DNA of 64,000 bases from Drosophila miranda (taxonomy: Eukaryota > Arthropoda > Insecta > Diptera > Drosophilidae). Each line of letters starts with the position of its first letter. The first letter of the stretch is position 1. Both the position numbers and the translations under genes were made by a program. Below the pieces are notes generated by a model, which was not told the origin of the DNA, searched no databases, and worked only from the letters and a program-made list of their open reading frames with translations. The stretch lies in the NCBI RefSeq assembly GCF_003369915.1, contig NC_046677.1, forward strand, positions 21,408,913-21,472,912, written 5' to 3'. Shown here piece after piece: positions 47,681 through 60,033 of the stretch.

Positions 47681-50600
47681 TTTTGCATTGCAAAGTACAA
47701 ATGGGGAACGACGCAGACGTCGCTGCTGTGCAACGACCCTGAGGAGCCGCCTCCAAATCGAGTTGGAGTCCCAGCAGCCGCAGCCGCAGCCGCAGCAGCA
47801 TTGTTCAGCAGCTTCTGCGCCTGGCCTCGGTTCGTTCTGTGGCAATCAATTGTGGCATCTTCCTCTCTTTCTCTCTCTCTCTGTGGATGCGCGGCAGAGA
47901 CCTCGTTTGGTAGCTGGATTCCCTCGGCTCTGGTTCGAGGTTTGGGGCTGGGGCTGGGACTGAGGCTGAGGCTGGAGCTGGTTGTTGGTAGGTGATATTC
48001 CCTTATCTGATGTGTCATTTCTCTGTGTCTGCTTCTGTGACTCTTTGCACGCGCATTGCGAGCCTTAATTTTTGGTCAACAGTTTTTTGCTTGTTAGCCA
48101 AGTTATGCGGCGATCGCAACGGCCCGGCCCGGCCACAGCCAGAGAGAGCAGAGAAAAAGCCACCAAGCCACCACAAAAAGGAAAAAGGAACGAGAAACCG
48201 TTTACCACATTGCCCAAATAATTGTCGTGTTAGCGGTGTTCGTCGCCATCCTCTTCCACTTTTTGCCAATTATGAGGCACGCTCCACGCGCCTCTTTCCT
48301 GGCCAAAATGTTGCAGCACGCCCACATTCTCACCATGACTCCCACACCCACTGTGATATGCCACCTTCCACCTCCCATAGCTGGCCTCTGTGGCCCCCAG
48401 GCCATAACCATGTTTTCCTCGGAAAGTCGGGCCATGCCACGGCGTCCCCCGCTATCAGGCGGCGGGCATCTGGCAAAAGTTCGGCTCTCCAGCTGAAGAC
48501 CAGACCCCATTCCAATTCGCAGGAGTCGCAAGCAGCATTCGTGTTTATCAAAATGAAATGAAATGAAGATCTGCATAATATTTCCTGTTTGGTTTGGCAA
48601 ATAATGGTGGCAATGCCAGAAATTGAGACAGGAATTCTCTCAGTCCATATGCGGGTTTCTTATAGGGATGGTACCAAATAATCGGGATATATTTAGTAGA
48701 ATGTTATAGGATTTATTGTTATTTAAAGTGCAGCAAAAGCAGCAGGCAGGATATTTTTTAGTGAAGAAGTTCCAGAAATACGCATTTGATTGGTTTATAG
48801 TCTTTAATCGATATGAATCGATACAAAATCGATTCAGTGGCAATGTTAAATCGAAACATAAATGTTTTAAAATTATGTATATTCTTGCAAGAAATAATTC
48901 TATCGGACTAATCGAATTTATTAGATCGGTTTTAACAAATTCACTTTATAGGATTTATGAACTATCGAAGAGGACCTCTAATAAATCTTATACATGATTT
49001 CTGATTATGTTGATGTTAAAACAAGGATGCTATAATGATTGACCTGAGATTTCCAAACAGTCGGCTTCTTCGAAACCTATTCCTCTCCATTTGTTTTCTC
49101 TAGAGTCTCGTCCACATGATCATCGGTTATCCAGCTTCCGCATCGAATGCAAATTAGCCACAGCAGCAATATCTCTTCTATTTCTTCGATTCACTCAATG
49201 GCAACGTGTGGCAAATCATAAAACATTTCCACTCACAACAACCGCATTCGAATTTCAGTTTAGGTTCGGTTGTAGGCTCCCCATTGTTCCAATGGGTCCA
49301 CCGTTCAGCCGTTCGGCCACAAAGAGCATTTCGTTGTCTAATCAAACGAAATCACATCGAATCGAGACTCAGCGATCGATCTTGTTCTACTTTTTGAGCT
49401 CAACCTTTTGTGTTTCTTATAGATTTTTTTTTTTGGGTTTTTTCAGTCGTAACGAATTTGTTGTTCCCGAGCGCATACCTCGAGGCCATTGGCATTGGTT
49501 AAAAAGCGATGTGCCATTGTGCCACAACAATTAACATTTCCAGATCGAGTGGGAGTTTGATATACTCCTCTCCATCTGGTATTTATTGATTTAGCATTGC
49601 TTTTAACAAATTTGTGGGCCAATTAAGAAGATGTCATTTGCCGGGGGATTAGCATTTAATGCGAATTTTAGCGATCGCGTAGGAGTCTAGTGTGGCATAA
49701 CATTCACACAACATTCGGCTCGAGAGATCTCCCAGAGATATTTATGAGGGTGCGCGATCGTTAACGTTATTCATGGATCGATGTATCTGGTACAGCTTCT
49801 GCTGGTGCTGCTTCCTCTTCGCTTTAATGATATCGAATTTCACTTTGGCCAGCTACTATTTTAAATGATTATATTCGAAATATCAACAGGGGGTTCGGAG
49901 CCGTATTTAAATACTGTGCGATTTCTATTGCAGTATTAACACAATTCTTGTGAGGAATGCTGCTTCAGTTTGTTAAAAAACTCTACGGTATTTATTTTAT
50001 TAAACCCGTATTTAATGAGTTTTTTAACATTTTGATACGCGGGAATCTTGTTGAGTATTTAATAGTCCCTGCTATTAATCCTTCTGCAGATCTATTCGTC
50101 TCTTTGGGTACCAATTGAAACCAAATGTCACACATTATCTCTGTGAAAAATGTGCACTCAAAATATAGGAAACACAAACCTATATTTCATCTTTAACATA
50201 TTCATCCTTTCTGCTTAAGATCCGCAATGGAACAGGGTACTTTATTCATCTAATAATGAACTGGGAGAAAATTAAATCCTACTTTTAATCGAAATCCTTG
50301 GGACTTGGGACTAAAAACAAATCTCATAAAGAAATTGCGATATCTAAGATATATCTAGGAGTTTCACTCCACTTCCGGTATAGTACAGACTTAGGAGTAT
50401 TTTACCAATAAAGTGTAAAAATATTCATATTCCTAGTTTATTATGAAAAGGTCATTAATTGGTAAACAGGTGCAAAAACAAGGGATTTTTCTACATAAAT
50501 TTCAATGTATTTTTTGGAGACATCTATCTTTTGGAAGTGAATACAACCATGCCTATGTGTTGGATAATTGTAGACTCGACATTTTTGAAGAGATCTCTTA

Positions 50601-50704
50601 AATCGAAAAAAGCTCCCTGGCAGCTGTCGGCGAATGTTCGCTTCTGCTTTTTGGCCCTTGACTGGCAGACAGTCTTTGAAAGTGATACCATGACACGCAC
50701 AGAT

Positions 50705-50750
50705 ACACACACATACACACACACACACAGGTCGACACAGTCACACACAT
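50705..50750 (+). repeat. CA-rich microsatellite
   Basis: Interrupted CA dinucleotide run (ACACACACATACACAC...). Confidence 0.85.
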
Positions 50751-51623
50751 AAAACACGTAAAGTTATAGTTCGGCGGGGACGACGGACGACGACGACGAC
50801 GCGTCAAACACTCGAATGTGTCAGCCTTTAACACTTTTACAATTTGATTTGCGTTGTCTCTTTTCAAATGCGGCTGTCGTCTTCGCTTCTCCTCCGTCTT
50901 TGTGTTGTTTTTATTTTGGACATTCGCCTTGAAGGTTCCCTAAAAAAACACAGCCCAAGGGACAGGCAGGCAGTCGGGCGAACCAAAAGAAGCAGTAAAA
51001 TATGTAGATGCTCAAAGAAACCAAAGAACACTAAAAAAAGCATGAGCCCCATTCCGTTTTCCAGAGCTCGTACTCTCTGGTTATCGGTGTGATCTGTGTG
51101 TGTGCTTCTTGGCATGCAAGACGACCGACCGACCACGAGACCCTTTTCGGGGGACGACGATGCCGCTATGTGGAGGTACATCCATATGTATGTGTGGAGG
51201 AGCCTCCTCGAGATTGAGATCGTCGCTGTCTTTATCATTGGGCATCTCTATCTTTGCCCCGGCGTGTTTGTGTGTCTGATTGTGTTTTAAGCTAGAGAGG
51301 TGCTCGTGACACGATTATCTGTGCTGATCATGTATCAGAAAATGTATATAACCATACCATCATAGCCTCTACTGTACATACATCCTCTGGAAGATGAGCA
51401 TCAGTCTTGAGTCTTTAACTTTCTGATCATACGAGCCTATGCCCCCCTCACGTATCTAGTCCATCTCTGGTTGCTGTGTACCTTTGCCGCTGACACTTGC
51501 ACATATTTTCATTTTTTGTTCTGTTCCTGGCTCTGCGGCTGCTGTCTTGTCTGGTGTTTTCCCAGCTGAAATTGTAGACAATACATTTATCCGAAATGCG
51601 CCTCTTCACACTTTGGCATTCAG

Positions 51624-51698
51624 CAGAGATAGTCGAGTCGAGCAAGATAGGGAGAGAGATTGAATTACATGCCAACGTGGCTGCTGACATATCATCAA
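51624..51698 (+). CDS. Candidate internal coding exon, unidentified + strand gene
   Basis: An acceptor (CTTTGGCATTCAG) and donor (CAA|GTAAGA) flank 75 bases that are open in one frame: EIVESSKIGREIELHANVAA then DISS. The exon enters and leaves in phase 1 (a multiple of three), the same phase as the candidate exons at 57.6 and 58.4 kb. No known domain. Taken alone it could be chance; the phase match to the other two is what makes it worth listing. Confidence 0.3.
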
Positions 51699-51727
51699 GT
51701 AAGAGACCGACTGAGCATCCGTTGTAC

Positions 51728-51775
51728 CATCCATCCACATCCCCATCCCCATCCCCATACCCATCCCCATCCATC
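51728..51775 (+). repeat. (CATCCC)n hexamer run
   Basis: Imperfect CATCCC/CATCCA repeats, about seven units, just after the candidate exon. Confidence 0.85.
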
Positions 51776-52108
51776 AAAATTGCGTCTAAGCGCGCGGCTG
51801 CATCAATTTCAGCGCTTTTGGGTGACATTATTCAATTTAAGTGTTTTCTATAGAATCTTCCCCATAATGAGCATCATGACAGGAAATCTTCAATTACTGG
51901 TTGTGTGCCGCCGCCTCTTTGGATCTGTGGATCTGTGGATCCATGGATCCGTCGTCTCAGCGGCCTTTGAAATCGAGAACTGTGCAAAACTTTTCCAACG
52001 TCATAGGCAATGGTCTATGGCCAGAGAGACAACTCATCTCTCCGATGGCCGCCTGGTGGCATCTAGGACCACCCAAAATGTCCGACTGCGTAAAAGATGA
52101 AAAAAAAA

Positions 52109-52145
<37 letters not shown>
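52109..52145 (+). repeat. (CA)n microsatellite
   Basis: A perfect CA run of about 18 units. Confidence 0.9.
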
Positions 52146-52147
<2 letters not shown>

Positions 52148-53874
52148 AAGAGCTGAAAATTATGCGGCTGCCTTTTTCAATTACAAATCAAACGTCTGTC
52201 AAATGTTGGAAAATATTTGGAAAATACATGCGTACACATCTCTGATTATATAAATAATCATCATAAATGCATGACTGCGACTGTCAGAAAGAGGGGAGGG
52301 GGGGTCTAGGAGCACGAGGCACGAGGCTCGAGCTTGTGGCATGGGTGGCCCTGGGTGGGCATCGAGTTGCACATTCGTCTGAAATCGGAAAACCAACAAA
52401 GTCCAGGCACAAAGCCACAAATAATAACAAAAGACGGTTCGCCGAATTGCATTCTTGATGTTCTGTATTTACGGTATTTGATGATTGATTGGAAGAACTA
52501 ATACGGCAACGATGTGTGCCTCGAAATAAAACTAGAATAATGTTGCAGGCAGAATATATCATTTACAAATTATAGTAGGTTAAATAGCAATAGAAATAGA
52601 TTTACCCTAAACATTTTCAAATATTTTATAGGATGCATAAAGTACCTCTGGATTGAGGCATAGGAAATATAAAGAATTGTGTATAGCCTCTTAAAGTCAC
52701 CACTCTTCTGAGCTAAGACTGACTATTCCCAGTCGGACCGCCATGAAATCAGCATGGCATCCCAATCTTAGGTCTACTTGATCTGCCAATTTATTCACAG
52801 TTCTAGAAGGCACACAGTTCAACGGATAGATACAAAATTTCCTGCAAAATATTGCCTGAAATACGTCTGTTGTAACGAATGTATGGATAATATTATTGAT
52901 CAATAGATTGATGGTAAATACAGACATGCTCATAAATGGAGAGCTTGATAAATATTTATAGATCAAGAGTGATCGAAACAAAGATAGATAGCTCTATAGA
53001 TATTGAATTCTAACCAAAGATACAAAGCTTAAAAGATAGAAGCATTCTTTCAAATTATGTATTTATCCATTAATGTATCATTCCTCTAGTGCCAGAAGAA
53101 GAAACAAATTGCTAAATGTGCATTAAAAATATGTGGATCAATCAACAAACCACTCCAAAAGCTTCTTCATTAGGCCAATCTCTGCTCTTCTCCATCTCTT
53201 CCTTGTGAGAGGTATTGAGTTATTTGAGAAAACAAAAGTGCGATTAATGATGGAACGATCTATTTTCATGGGGGGTTTCTCCGACGACTCTGTAGACAGC
53301 CCAGCATCTCTGCTGTAGACAAATTGATGTGATTTCAGCAATTTGTGGCCATTCTTTCCAGGCGAGAGATCATTATGGTGCATTTATGCCAGCCCAAATT
53401 GAAGTGAGGATCTCCCAGCCCAACACCTGGGAGCCACACCACGAACACTCACCTCACAGTACCCCATTGACAGTGCTATTATACGATGAGTTTTCATTTC
53501 TCATTTGGGTTCGTTTTTTCTTATTTTTTTTTTTTGTTTTTTGTTCTGGCGTGATCGGAAAGAAAATTAAGGCTGCATTGTGGAACCGAAGCGATATGAT
53601 TAAGCAGAAAATGCTGGAGAGGATGAAGATGAAGATGATGGTGGGCTGTACGGCAAGGCCCAGCTGCAATCAGCGGGCCCAGCTTGTTGTAAACAAATTG
53701 AAGTGGCACTCATTCTCCTCCTTCTCGTTGGCCATTACGGATTGCACTCGGCTACGGTTTGGATGGTACCCCTAGGGACGGGGCGACACGGGACGTATGG
53801 ATGGATGTACGTGCCTTCATTAGGCCATGCAGAGCGCGTAGGCCGAATGTGTAAACATATTCTGTGAGGGTCTT

Positions 53875-53928
53875 GGGGTCTGGGGTCTGGGGTCTGGGGT
53901 CTGGGGTCTGGGGTCTGGGGTCTGGGGG
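53875..53928 (+). repeat. (GGGGTCT)7 heptamer run
   Basis: Seven perfect GGGGTCT units followed by GGGGG. Each unit gives a G-tetrad-forming block on the + strand, so a G-quadruplex is likely. No base differs between units, so the array is young or actively slipping. Confidence 0.95.
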
Positions 53929-56037
53929 CATTGATTTCCATTCCGAATGCGTCTCGTGTGCTATGCGTAATTTTAATTGATTTCATTTACGCATTTTTGA
54001 CTAATGTTCACACGCCCCCGAGGAGTCTCCGAGCGGCAGCGGGGTGCAGCTCATTTAGCATAGACTCGGCGCGTTGATGGACAGAATCAGAATCAGAATC
54101 CAACCCCAAAACGGCTGCTGCTGCACTCTGGCCACATTCGGCCCGGCCAGGAATGTTATTTTTGGACCCCTGTCCCACTCGCGCAGCCGCCGCGTCGCCC
54201 CGTCCCGGCCCGCCAACCCACTCAATGCATAATTTCCTAAAAAAAGAAAACCCAACAGAAATCCGTAAAATAATGTTCACTTTGATCTATTTTTAAGCAA
54301 AGACTGCAACTTTTTGCTGAATTTAGTTTAAGGCAAAAAAATATTAAACTTTTTAATTGCTAGAAAAGTGCCGGCACTCTGTCGGACGACCCAATTTCGG
54401 GAGTCTTTCCGCCTGGGCAATGGGGATACATTTTTGGGTGTATAGATGGGATTTGCGGTGGATAGGATCATGACTGAAATGGAAATTTGATCATTTTGTG
54501 ATGGGCATTAATTTAACTATTTACGTTTGAATTTTAATTTTTTTCAATACATTTTAAGTCAGAAACTGAAGTCATAGGCTTATCGCGTCTTTTGATGCTT
54601 TATAGCGAAGGCTAATCGATAGACAGCAGACAGCTTTGTCATCGACCAAACTGTATTTTGATAACTGACAAAAAACACTTATAAATGTTTCTATAATCTT
54701 GTTCTACACTTACTGTGTTTAACCCTAAATAAGTCCCGCAATATGTTTTCAAAAGAAGTCGATCAAAAGGTCGACTTGATATTGGTGAAATATGTTTCCT
54801 GCATGTCGCGCGTCATACAGCAGCGCCCCATGGGAATTTTCATAAAAGAAACCACTATACATTTAAATAAAATATGATATTAATATTTATGCCATAAACT
54901 CCTCTAAAATTGAGGAAATATCAAAGAGGACTGACTATCTACTTCTCTTATCTGATGTTCATTCAACATCTATCATTTCATAAACGTTTCCCCTTTTTTT
55001 AAGTCTTTTGAAAGTTCCTCTTCATTTGCATAAAATATATGCAATTCTCCCACACTCTGTTAATGGCCCACCTCTGCAATCAAAAACTCCACCGACGTCA
55101 CTTTTGATTTCCCCAATAGATAGTCTTGGCTTTTGGGGGGTTTCCTTTTACCCAGTTCTGCCATCAATCTCCGTGTTGACATGCCCCAAACCCTGAGCAA
55201 AACCGTGTGACTTAGTCACAAAAAAAAAAAAAACCTAACTTTAAACAAACCTCAGAGCTTGGTCGGGACCATCAATCAATCAGTCACTTAATATGAATAT
55301 GAATATGAGCCCGAACCCGAACCCACACACTCATTGTGCGGTTTTTATCTGGCGAGCATTCGCTTACCATTCATCATTATTCGTGTATTTTGTTATCTGT
55401 GGCAGCAATGTTGGCAATGTTTTTGTTTTGCGGCTGGCTACTGCTGCAACTGCACTCGAGATTGGACAGGGAATGGAACTCTGGGGCACTTGAAAGAAAA
55501 CAACAAAAATCAGCTAAGCAAAGTTCAAACAAGACCCCCCCCCTTGAATGTCGGGGCTACCCACCGACCACACCCAATTGATTCCCGCTCGCTGACTGAA
55601 TGACCATCTGACTGGCGCGTCAGTGAATTCATTTGTAATGCAGCCGGCATTTGCTTTTATTTCCCCGTAATTGCGAATCTTTTGAAGCGATGCGAACGAC
55701 GCTCTCGAACTATATCATCATCGTATGCATATTGATTGATTGCCGGGGCTATTTGCTAGGCAATTTGCACGTGCTCCAATTTGTGCTCAGGGGTTTGGTT
55801 GGTTGTTGTCGCCTTGCCGTGCTCTCTGCATATGAAATTAGTTACCCAGCACCTTTCCCCACACTGAAAGGAAAAACCTATCGACTGAATATTACAAAAA
55901 TTGTAAAATATTAAATGAGATATCAAATATTTAATCCTGAAAAGGTTGCAGTATTCTGGTCATTCCAATACATATGTACATACCTCGATAAGAAATGGTT
56001 GAGGCATCCTGCATATCCAATGCTCAAAAACAAAACA

Positions 56038-56150
56038 CATGTTGTGTGCATGACAAGACACATTGCTGTTTGACTCGAGACTGGGATCAAGGCTTGCACG
56101 AATGCAAAAACCAAACAAAATAAATGTCGTGTGCACTGCAAGATGCGAGA
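56038..56150 (+). repeat. Two members of a dispersed ~35-bp repeat family (copies C and D)
   Basis: Copy C (56038-56068) reads CATGTTGTGTGCATGACAAG then ACACATTGCTG. Copy D (56119-56150) reads AAATGTCGTGTGCACTGCAA then GATGCGAGATTC. They are 81 bp apart in the same orientation, suggesting part of a longer decayed element. Confidence 0.5.
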
Positions 56151-56957
56151 TTCGACTCTTGCAGATTAATATTTTTGTTTTTGAATTGTTTTTTGATGCT
56201 GGAGCTGGATTTGGACCTAAGAAAAAGATATAGATTTTACTGAGACTAATGTGAAATATAAACAATCTGAATCTTTCTGCCGCTCATTTCACTTTGCCCA
56301 AGTTTTCTTTTCCTATCTCACGAGCATATTTCTCGTTTTGTTTTTCCCAGTGTATCGCTACCTTAGCCTTTCCTATCAGTTGATTGTTGTTTTGCTGCAC
56401 CCACCTGGATTGTCACGTTTCTATTCTCTTTTGTTTTGTTCTTCGTTTGTGCTGTTTTGTGGTTTGTTTTGGTTTGGTTCTTGGAAAGACCCGTAACATT
56501 TTCCACCCACCATTCACAATCTTTGATAGATGGCTTGTGTAACTGCCAAGCGAAGCAAAGAGTGTCTGAGTGCGAAAAAAAAAACACGAAATTATCAGCC
56601 CCAACAACGCTTCAGGGGAATTACGTAGCTCAGTCTGCGAATGGAGTCGGCAAGTGCCAAGGCACTCAATCAATTAGCGATAGTCAAACACTCTCCTGGG
56701 GCACATGTTTGGGTCTTTATCAATTTTGGATTTGCATAGTCAGAGCACTGGGAGCCTGTGCAGTCCAAAGGCCTTAAATACTCTGTCAATGTTGCGGGAG
56801 CTTCAAATATTCTTTGGGGTTTTATGCGAGCTGGTATCATAGATATAATTCAACATGTACACATAATATGGACTTAACTTTGGGAACATTAATTGATAAT
56901 TATTCCCTTTGGTCTTAAGAGAATTGGTATCCCAATAAATGAACGTTCTGTTCTTAT

Positions 56958-57101
56958 ATGGAGAGTCTTCTTTATAAATTACTTGTTGACCCGGCACACC
57001 ATTTGCCGGACTTCAGAGAGAATGGTGCTAGTGTCTCAATTTCAGGTGGTGGTACTTTTCCGGATCAGCAAAACTTACCATCTGCCTCATGTTTGAATTG
57101 A
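56958..57101 (+). CDS. Possible small ORF (about 47 aa), unidentified
   Basis: ATG 56958 opens a frame MESLLYKLLVDPAHHLPDF with a Gly/Ser-rich second half, ending TGA near 57099. It is preceded by an in-frame stop and has no good start context, so it may also be chance. It lies on the same strand as the candidate exons 0.6 and 1.3 kb downstream but has no clear splice link to them. Confidence 0.18.
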   Translation: MESLLYKLLVDPAHHLPDFRENGASVSISGGGTFPDQQNLPSASCLN

Positions 57102-57629
57102 CACATCACAATGTAGATATTTTTTGTGCAATCAGCACTTTTGGATGAGCGGAATAATAGACTTGCGTCTATTAGATCAACTGAAAGTCGTTCATACACC
57201 TCGTAGCCTCTCGTAGCCCACCCCCATTCCATTGCAGTTTATTATCGGACTGGCACTCGCATAATTCATCGGACAGTATTTTGACAGATTTACGCTGAAT
57301 TTTGCTGGCGATTTTCGTTGCATGCCACCCAGCGAGAGCGCGCGTTTTCAATTGCCCGTTGAGTGACACACATTTCCCTGTGTTGTGTGTCTCTGCCACT
57401 CGAAATGAGACGCATCATAAATAATAAATAATGTTTTGATAATTCCGCTCAGGCCGAACCACTTTTTCGCTTATCAAATGATGTATGAAGTTTGTTCATT
57501 AATTTTGGCAAATTTATCTGGGAAAAACTACGCTGTCTGCCTCTCTCTGCCTCCCAGACGTTGAATCGCCCCCTTCCGTTAAGACACAGAGTCTGAGCTG
57601 CTTCCGCTGACTGCCTTTCATGCTGCCAG

Positions 57630-57701
57630 ACCATGAAAGTTTCCCAGTGGGAGCTCCGGGAGCCCCCAGCGTCAACGATTCGCACCTCAATGAAGTGGAT
57701 G
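57630..57701 (+). CDS. Candidate internal coding exon with a GC splice donor
   Basis: An acceptor (CATGCTGCCAG) and a GATG|GCAAGT donor flank 72 bases, phase 1 to phase 1, reading HESFPVGAPGAPSVNDSHLN then EVD. GCAAGT is the usual form of the rare GC-AG intron donor. Joined to the next candidate exon it reads smoothly (HLNEVDGEFSANVWPDDEA), which is why I accept the GC donor. No domain is recognised. An alternative is a start at ATG 57620 in the same frame. Confidence 0.4.
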
Positions 57702-58379
57702 GCAAGTACCACAGCCGCAGAGTCCCCGTCTAGGCAGCAACGTGGGCCGACGAGTCGTCAGCGTCATCCTCGAAAGTCTGGGTTGCGTGCAGACGACAGA
57801 ACTAGACGTAATCTCGGCAGGCCTGTCAAACAGTATCTTAAAGATGCGCGTAGACGTCTTTAAGTCGGCCGGGGGATGGAGACAGGGACTGCCGGCGGCA
57901 GCAGCAGGCAGACTGGTTTTTGAGGGAAGCGGCAAATTACAGCCTTTTGACCAAGTTTATGACACACGTTTAGCTGCCAGTCCGGGCATCCCACATGCAG
58001 TCAACTTGGCCCACGCTCATCCGCTCGAATACAGGAAGAATAGAGAAACCCCAACCCAACCGCCTCCCTATTGAACTTTCTGCAGCACTAATATCTTCAC
58101 AGAGCCGGCCCTCTGCATTTCTATTTTCAATTAAGATCTCGTATTTCAGGCGCCCCACAATCCGACAATTGTTGTTGTTAAATTATTAATTGACATTTGC
58201 CTGGCGCCACAGAAGAGCAACTCAAGTGCGCCCAGTGCCAGTGCCAGTGCCAGGGTAGTGCTCCCCATGTCTCACTCCCGCTCTATTTCTGTCCACTCTT
58301 TCTCTCTGCTTACAAATTAGTTACACAGTTTTTCAATTTACTATATTTCTGAATGGGTTTCTTTGGTTCTTCTTTGTAG

Positions 58380-58514
58380 GTGAATTCAGTGCGAATGTTT
58401 GGCCAGACGACGAAGCCATTGCAGCCGCATTGAATGCAATGGAAATGGGACCGGGACCGAGCTTGGAGGGATTCGAAGCCATCACACACGACAAAGAGAA
58501 AGTCATGGAGATTG
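58380..58514 (+). CDS. Coding exon of an unidentified + strand gene
   Basis: Strong splice sites flank 135 bases: a pyrimidine-rich TTCTTTGGTTCTTCTTTGTAG acceptor split as TTCTTTGG and TTCTTCTTTGTAG, and a perfect G|GTAAGT donor. Only one of three frames is open, giving 45 residues (EFSANVWPDDEAIAAALNAM through DKEKVMEI), acidic and helical-looking. Phase 1 at both ends makes it a skippable cassette. I recognise no family. The parent gene probably extends beyond both sides of this block; the tRNA cluster and kinesin gene would then lie in its downstream intron. Confidence 0.55.
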
Positions 58515-58796
58515 GTAAGTGTCAAATCCACAAGTGGTTGACTTAAAGTGGATGGAAGTTATCCTTCAGTGCGTTTGTGAAACATATAGAGAATTAAGGA
58601 TGCAAAGTGGTATAAGTATATGTATATTTATATATTTTTGTATAAGTTATACAGGAAATCAATTAAATTAAAATTAAATAATGCAAGAAGGAAAACATGA
58701 TTAGTAACATAGACCAACAAAAATAGATCTCGTTCTAGAATAAATAACATTTAGAATTGTTTTTGCAATTTTCCGCTAGACTCCGGAAATTCAACA

Positions 58797-58868
58797 TCCT
58801 CGATAGTATAGTGGTCAGTATCCCCGCCTGTCACGCGGGAGACCGGGGTTCAATTCCCCGTCGGGGAG
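58797..58868 (+). tRNA. tRNA-Asp-GTC: tRNA-Asp (anticodon GTC), copy 1
   Basis: A 72-nt cloverleaf: acceptor TCCTCGA pairing with TCGGGGA, A box TAGTATAGTGG, anticodon loop CTGTCAC with GTC, B box GGTTCAATTCC. It is intronless and followed by a T8 terminator. Its 5' flank differs from that of the other four copies. Confidence 0.97.
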
Positions 58869-59259
58869 AGATGTGAAAATCCTTTTTTTTCTTCTTTTTT
58901 TATACCCGATATTCAAACGGTATAGTAGTAGCGTTTCCGATCACAAAATTTGCATAAAATCTTGATTCGATAGCCAAGTCTGTCTCTCCCTCCGTCTGCA
59001 CACTCCCAGAGATACATCCAGCTGACGACAGTCATTACCCCGAATGTCAATAAACGTAAACACATCAAGAAACCTCCCCCCTAGCCGTTAACAACTTTTA
59101 AGGGTGATTCTAGCCCTGTCTAAATATTTTAAATACAAAATTAAATGAAAAACCAAACCCGTAAGTCCAGCGACAGCGCCTGTGGCAAGAACCAAACAAA
59201 AACCCAAAACTATAATCTAACGACTTTGAAGTGTAGCATTTGGCGGTCGGCTTTCAACA

Positions 59260-59331
59260 TCCTCGATAGTATAGTGGTCAGTATCCCCGCCTGTCACGCG
59301 GGAGACCGGGGTTCAATTCCCCGTCGGGGAG
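59260..59331 (+). tRNA. tRNA-Asp-GTC: tRNA-Asp (anticodon GTC), copy 2
   Basis: Identical to copy 1 over 72 nt. It is preceded by the shared upstream element AAGTGTAGCATTTGGC and CAACA, and followed by a T9 terminator. Confidence 0.97.
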
Positions 59332-59709
59332 AGAAATACAAAATTCTTTTTTTTTGCCTTTTGTACCCAGTATTCAAACGTTATAGAACGGTATAAAGAA
59401 GGAAGCATTTTAGAGCCCTTTATGTAACATATATTCATATATTCTTGATCAGCATCAATAGCTGAGTAGTTTGTCTGTCCCAAAAATACATCTGACGACA
59501 CCCCTCAGGTACTTAAACCGTGTCAAACACAATTTGTAAACACACCAGGTATCTTCCCTTCGCCACTAACACCTTAGAGGGCGATTCTAGGCTTGTTTAA
59601 ATATATTAAATACAAAACCAAACAAAAACCACAGGTACTAATGAAGAACAGAATTACAAGTCATTTCTAACGATTTTCAAGTGTAGCATTTGGCAAACTG
59701 CATTCAACA

Positions 59710-59781
59710 TCCTCGATAGTATAGTGGTCAGTATCCCCGCCTGTCACGCGGGAGACCGGGGTTCAATTCCCCGTCGGGGAG
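59710..59781 (+). tRNA. tRNA-Asp-GTC: tRNA-Asp (anticodon GTC), copy 3
   Basis: Identical over 72 nt, with the same upstream element (CAAGTGTAGCATTTGGCAA) and a T8 terminator. It lies 450 bp from copy 2, in a duplicated unit. Confidence 0.97.
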
Positions 59782-60033
59782 AGATGTAAAACTCATTTTT
59801 TTTCTTCTAATTGTTTAAATTGTTTGTTTTAAGCAAATTTTTCTTTTACCTCACACAACTTTTGTAATCTATGTCAAAATACAAATAAGATATTTTGGTA
59901 TTAGTTTCACATAGTATCCGTATTGTAACAAGTCGAGCCATCTGTTAGAAAATTAAGCATTTATTTGGAATTTGTTACTCCAACCAAAAATAAGTTTATT
60001 TTACCGATCGAAATTTCGCTGTTCGGTTCGAAG

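Larger units (their letters stand above)
43070..51623. other. Intergenic or intronic stretch, no gene supported
   Basis: 8.5 kb with many simple repeats and short GC-rich islands (43.0, 44.8, 47.6-48.5 kb). Frames of 100-190 codons occur in the GC-rich islands at 47.5-48.6 kb on both strands, but none has a domain or consistent codon character. A two-copy 28-bp repeat (AAGCCAGG...AAATAG) sits at 46486-46540. Confidence 0.4.
51776..56957. other. Intronic or intergenic stretch, no gene supported
   Basis: AT-rich with simple repeats: (CA)n at 52.1 kb, the GGGGTCT heptamer run at 53.9 kb and poly-A at 55.2 kb. No coding signal I can defend. Confidence 0.4.

Noticed and set aside
47488..48561. 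Frames of 125-189 codons on both strands at 47.5-48.6 kb
   Set aside because: No domain, conflicting frames on both strands, and composition driven by CGTCG, CT and GGCC repeats.
59145..59396. 83-codon frame overlapping tRNA-Asp copy 2
   Set aside because: It runs through the tRNA gene; chance frame.
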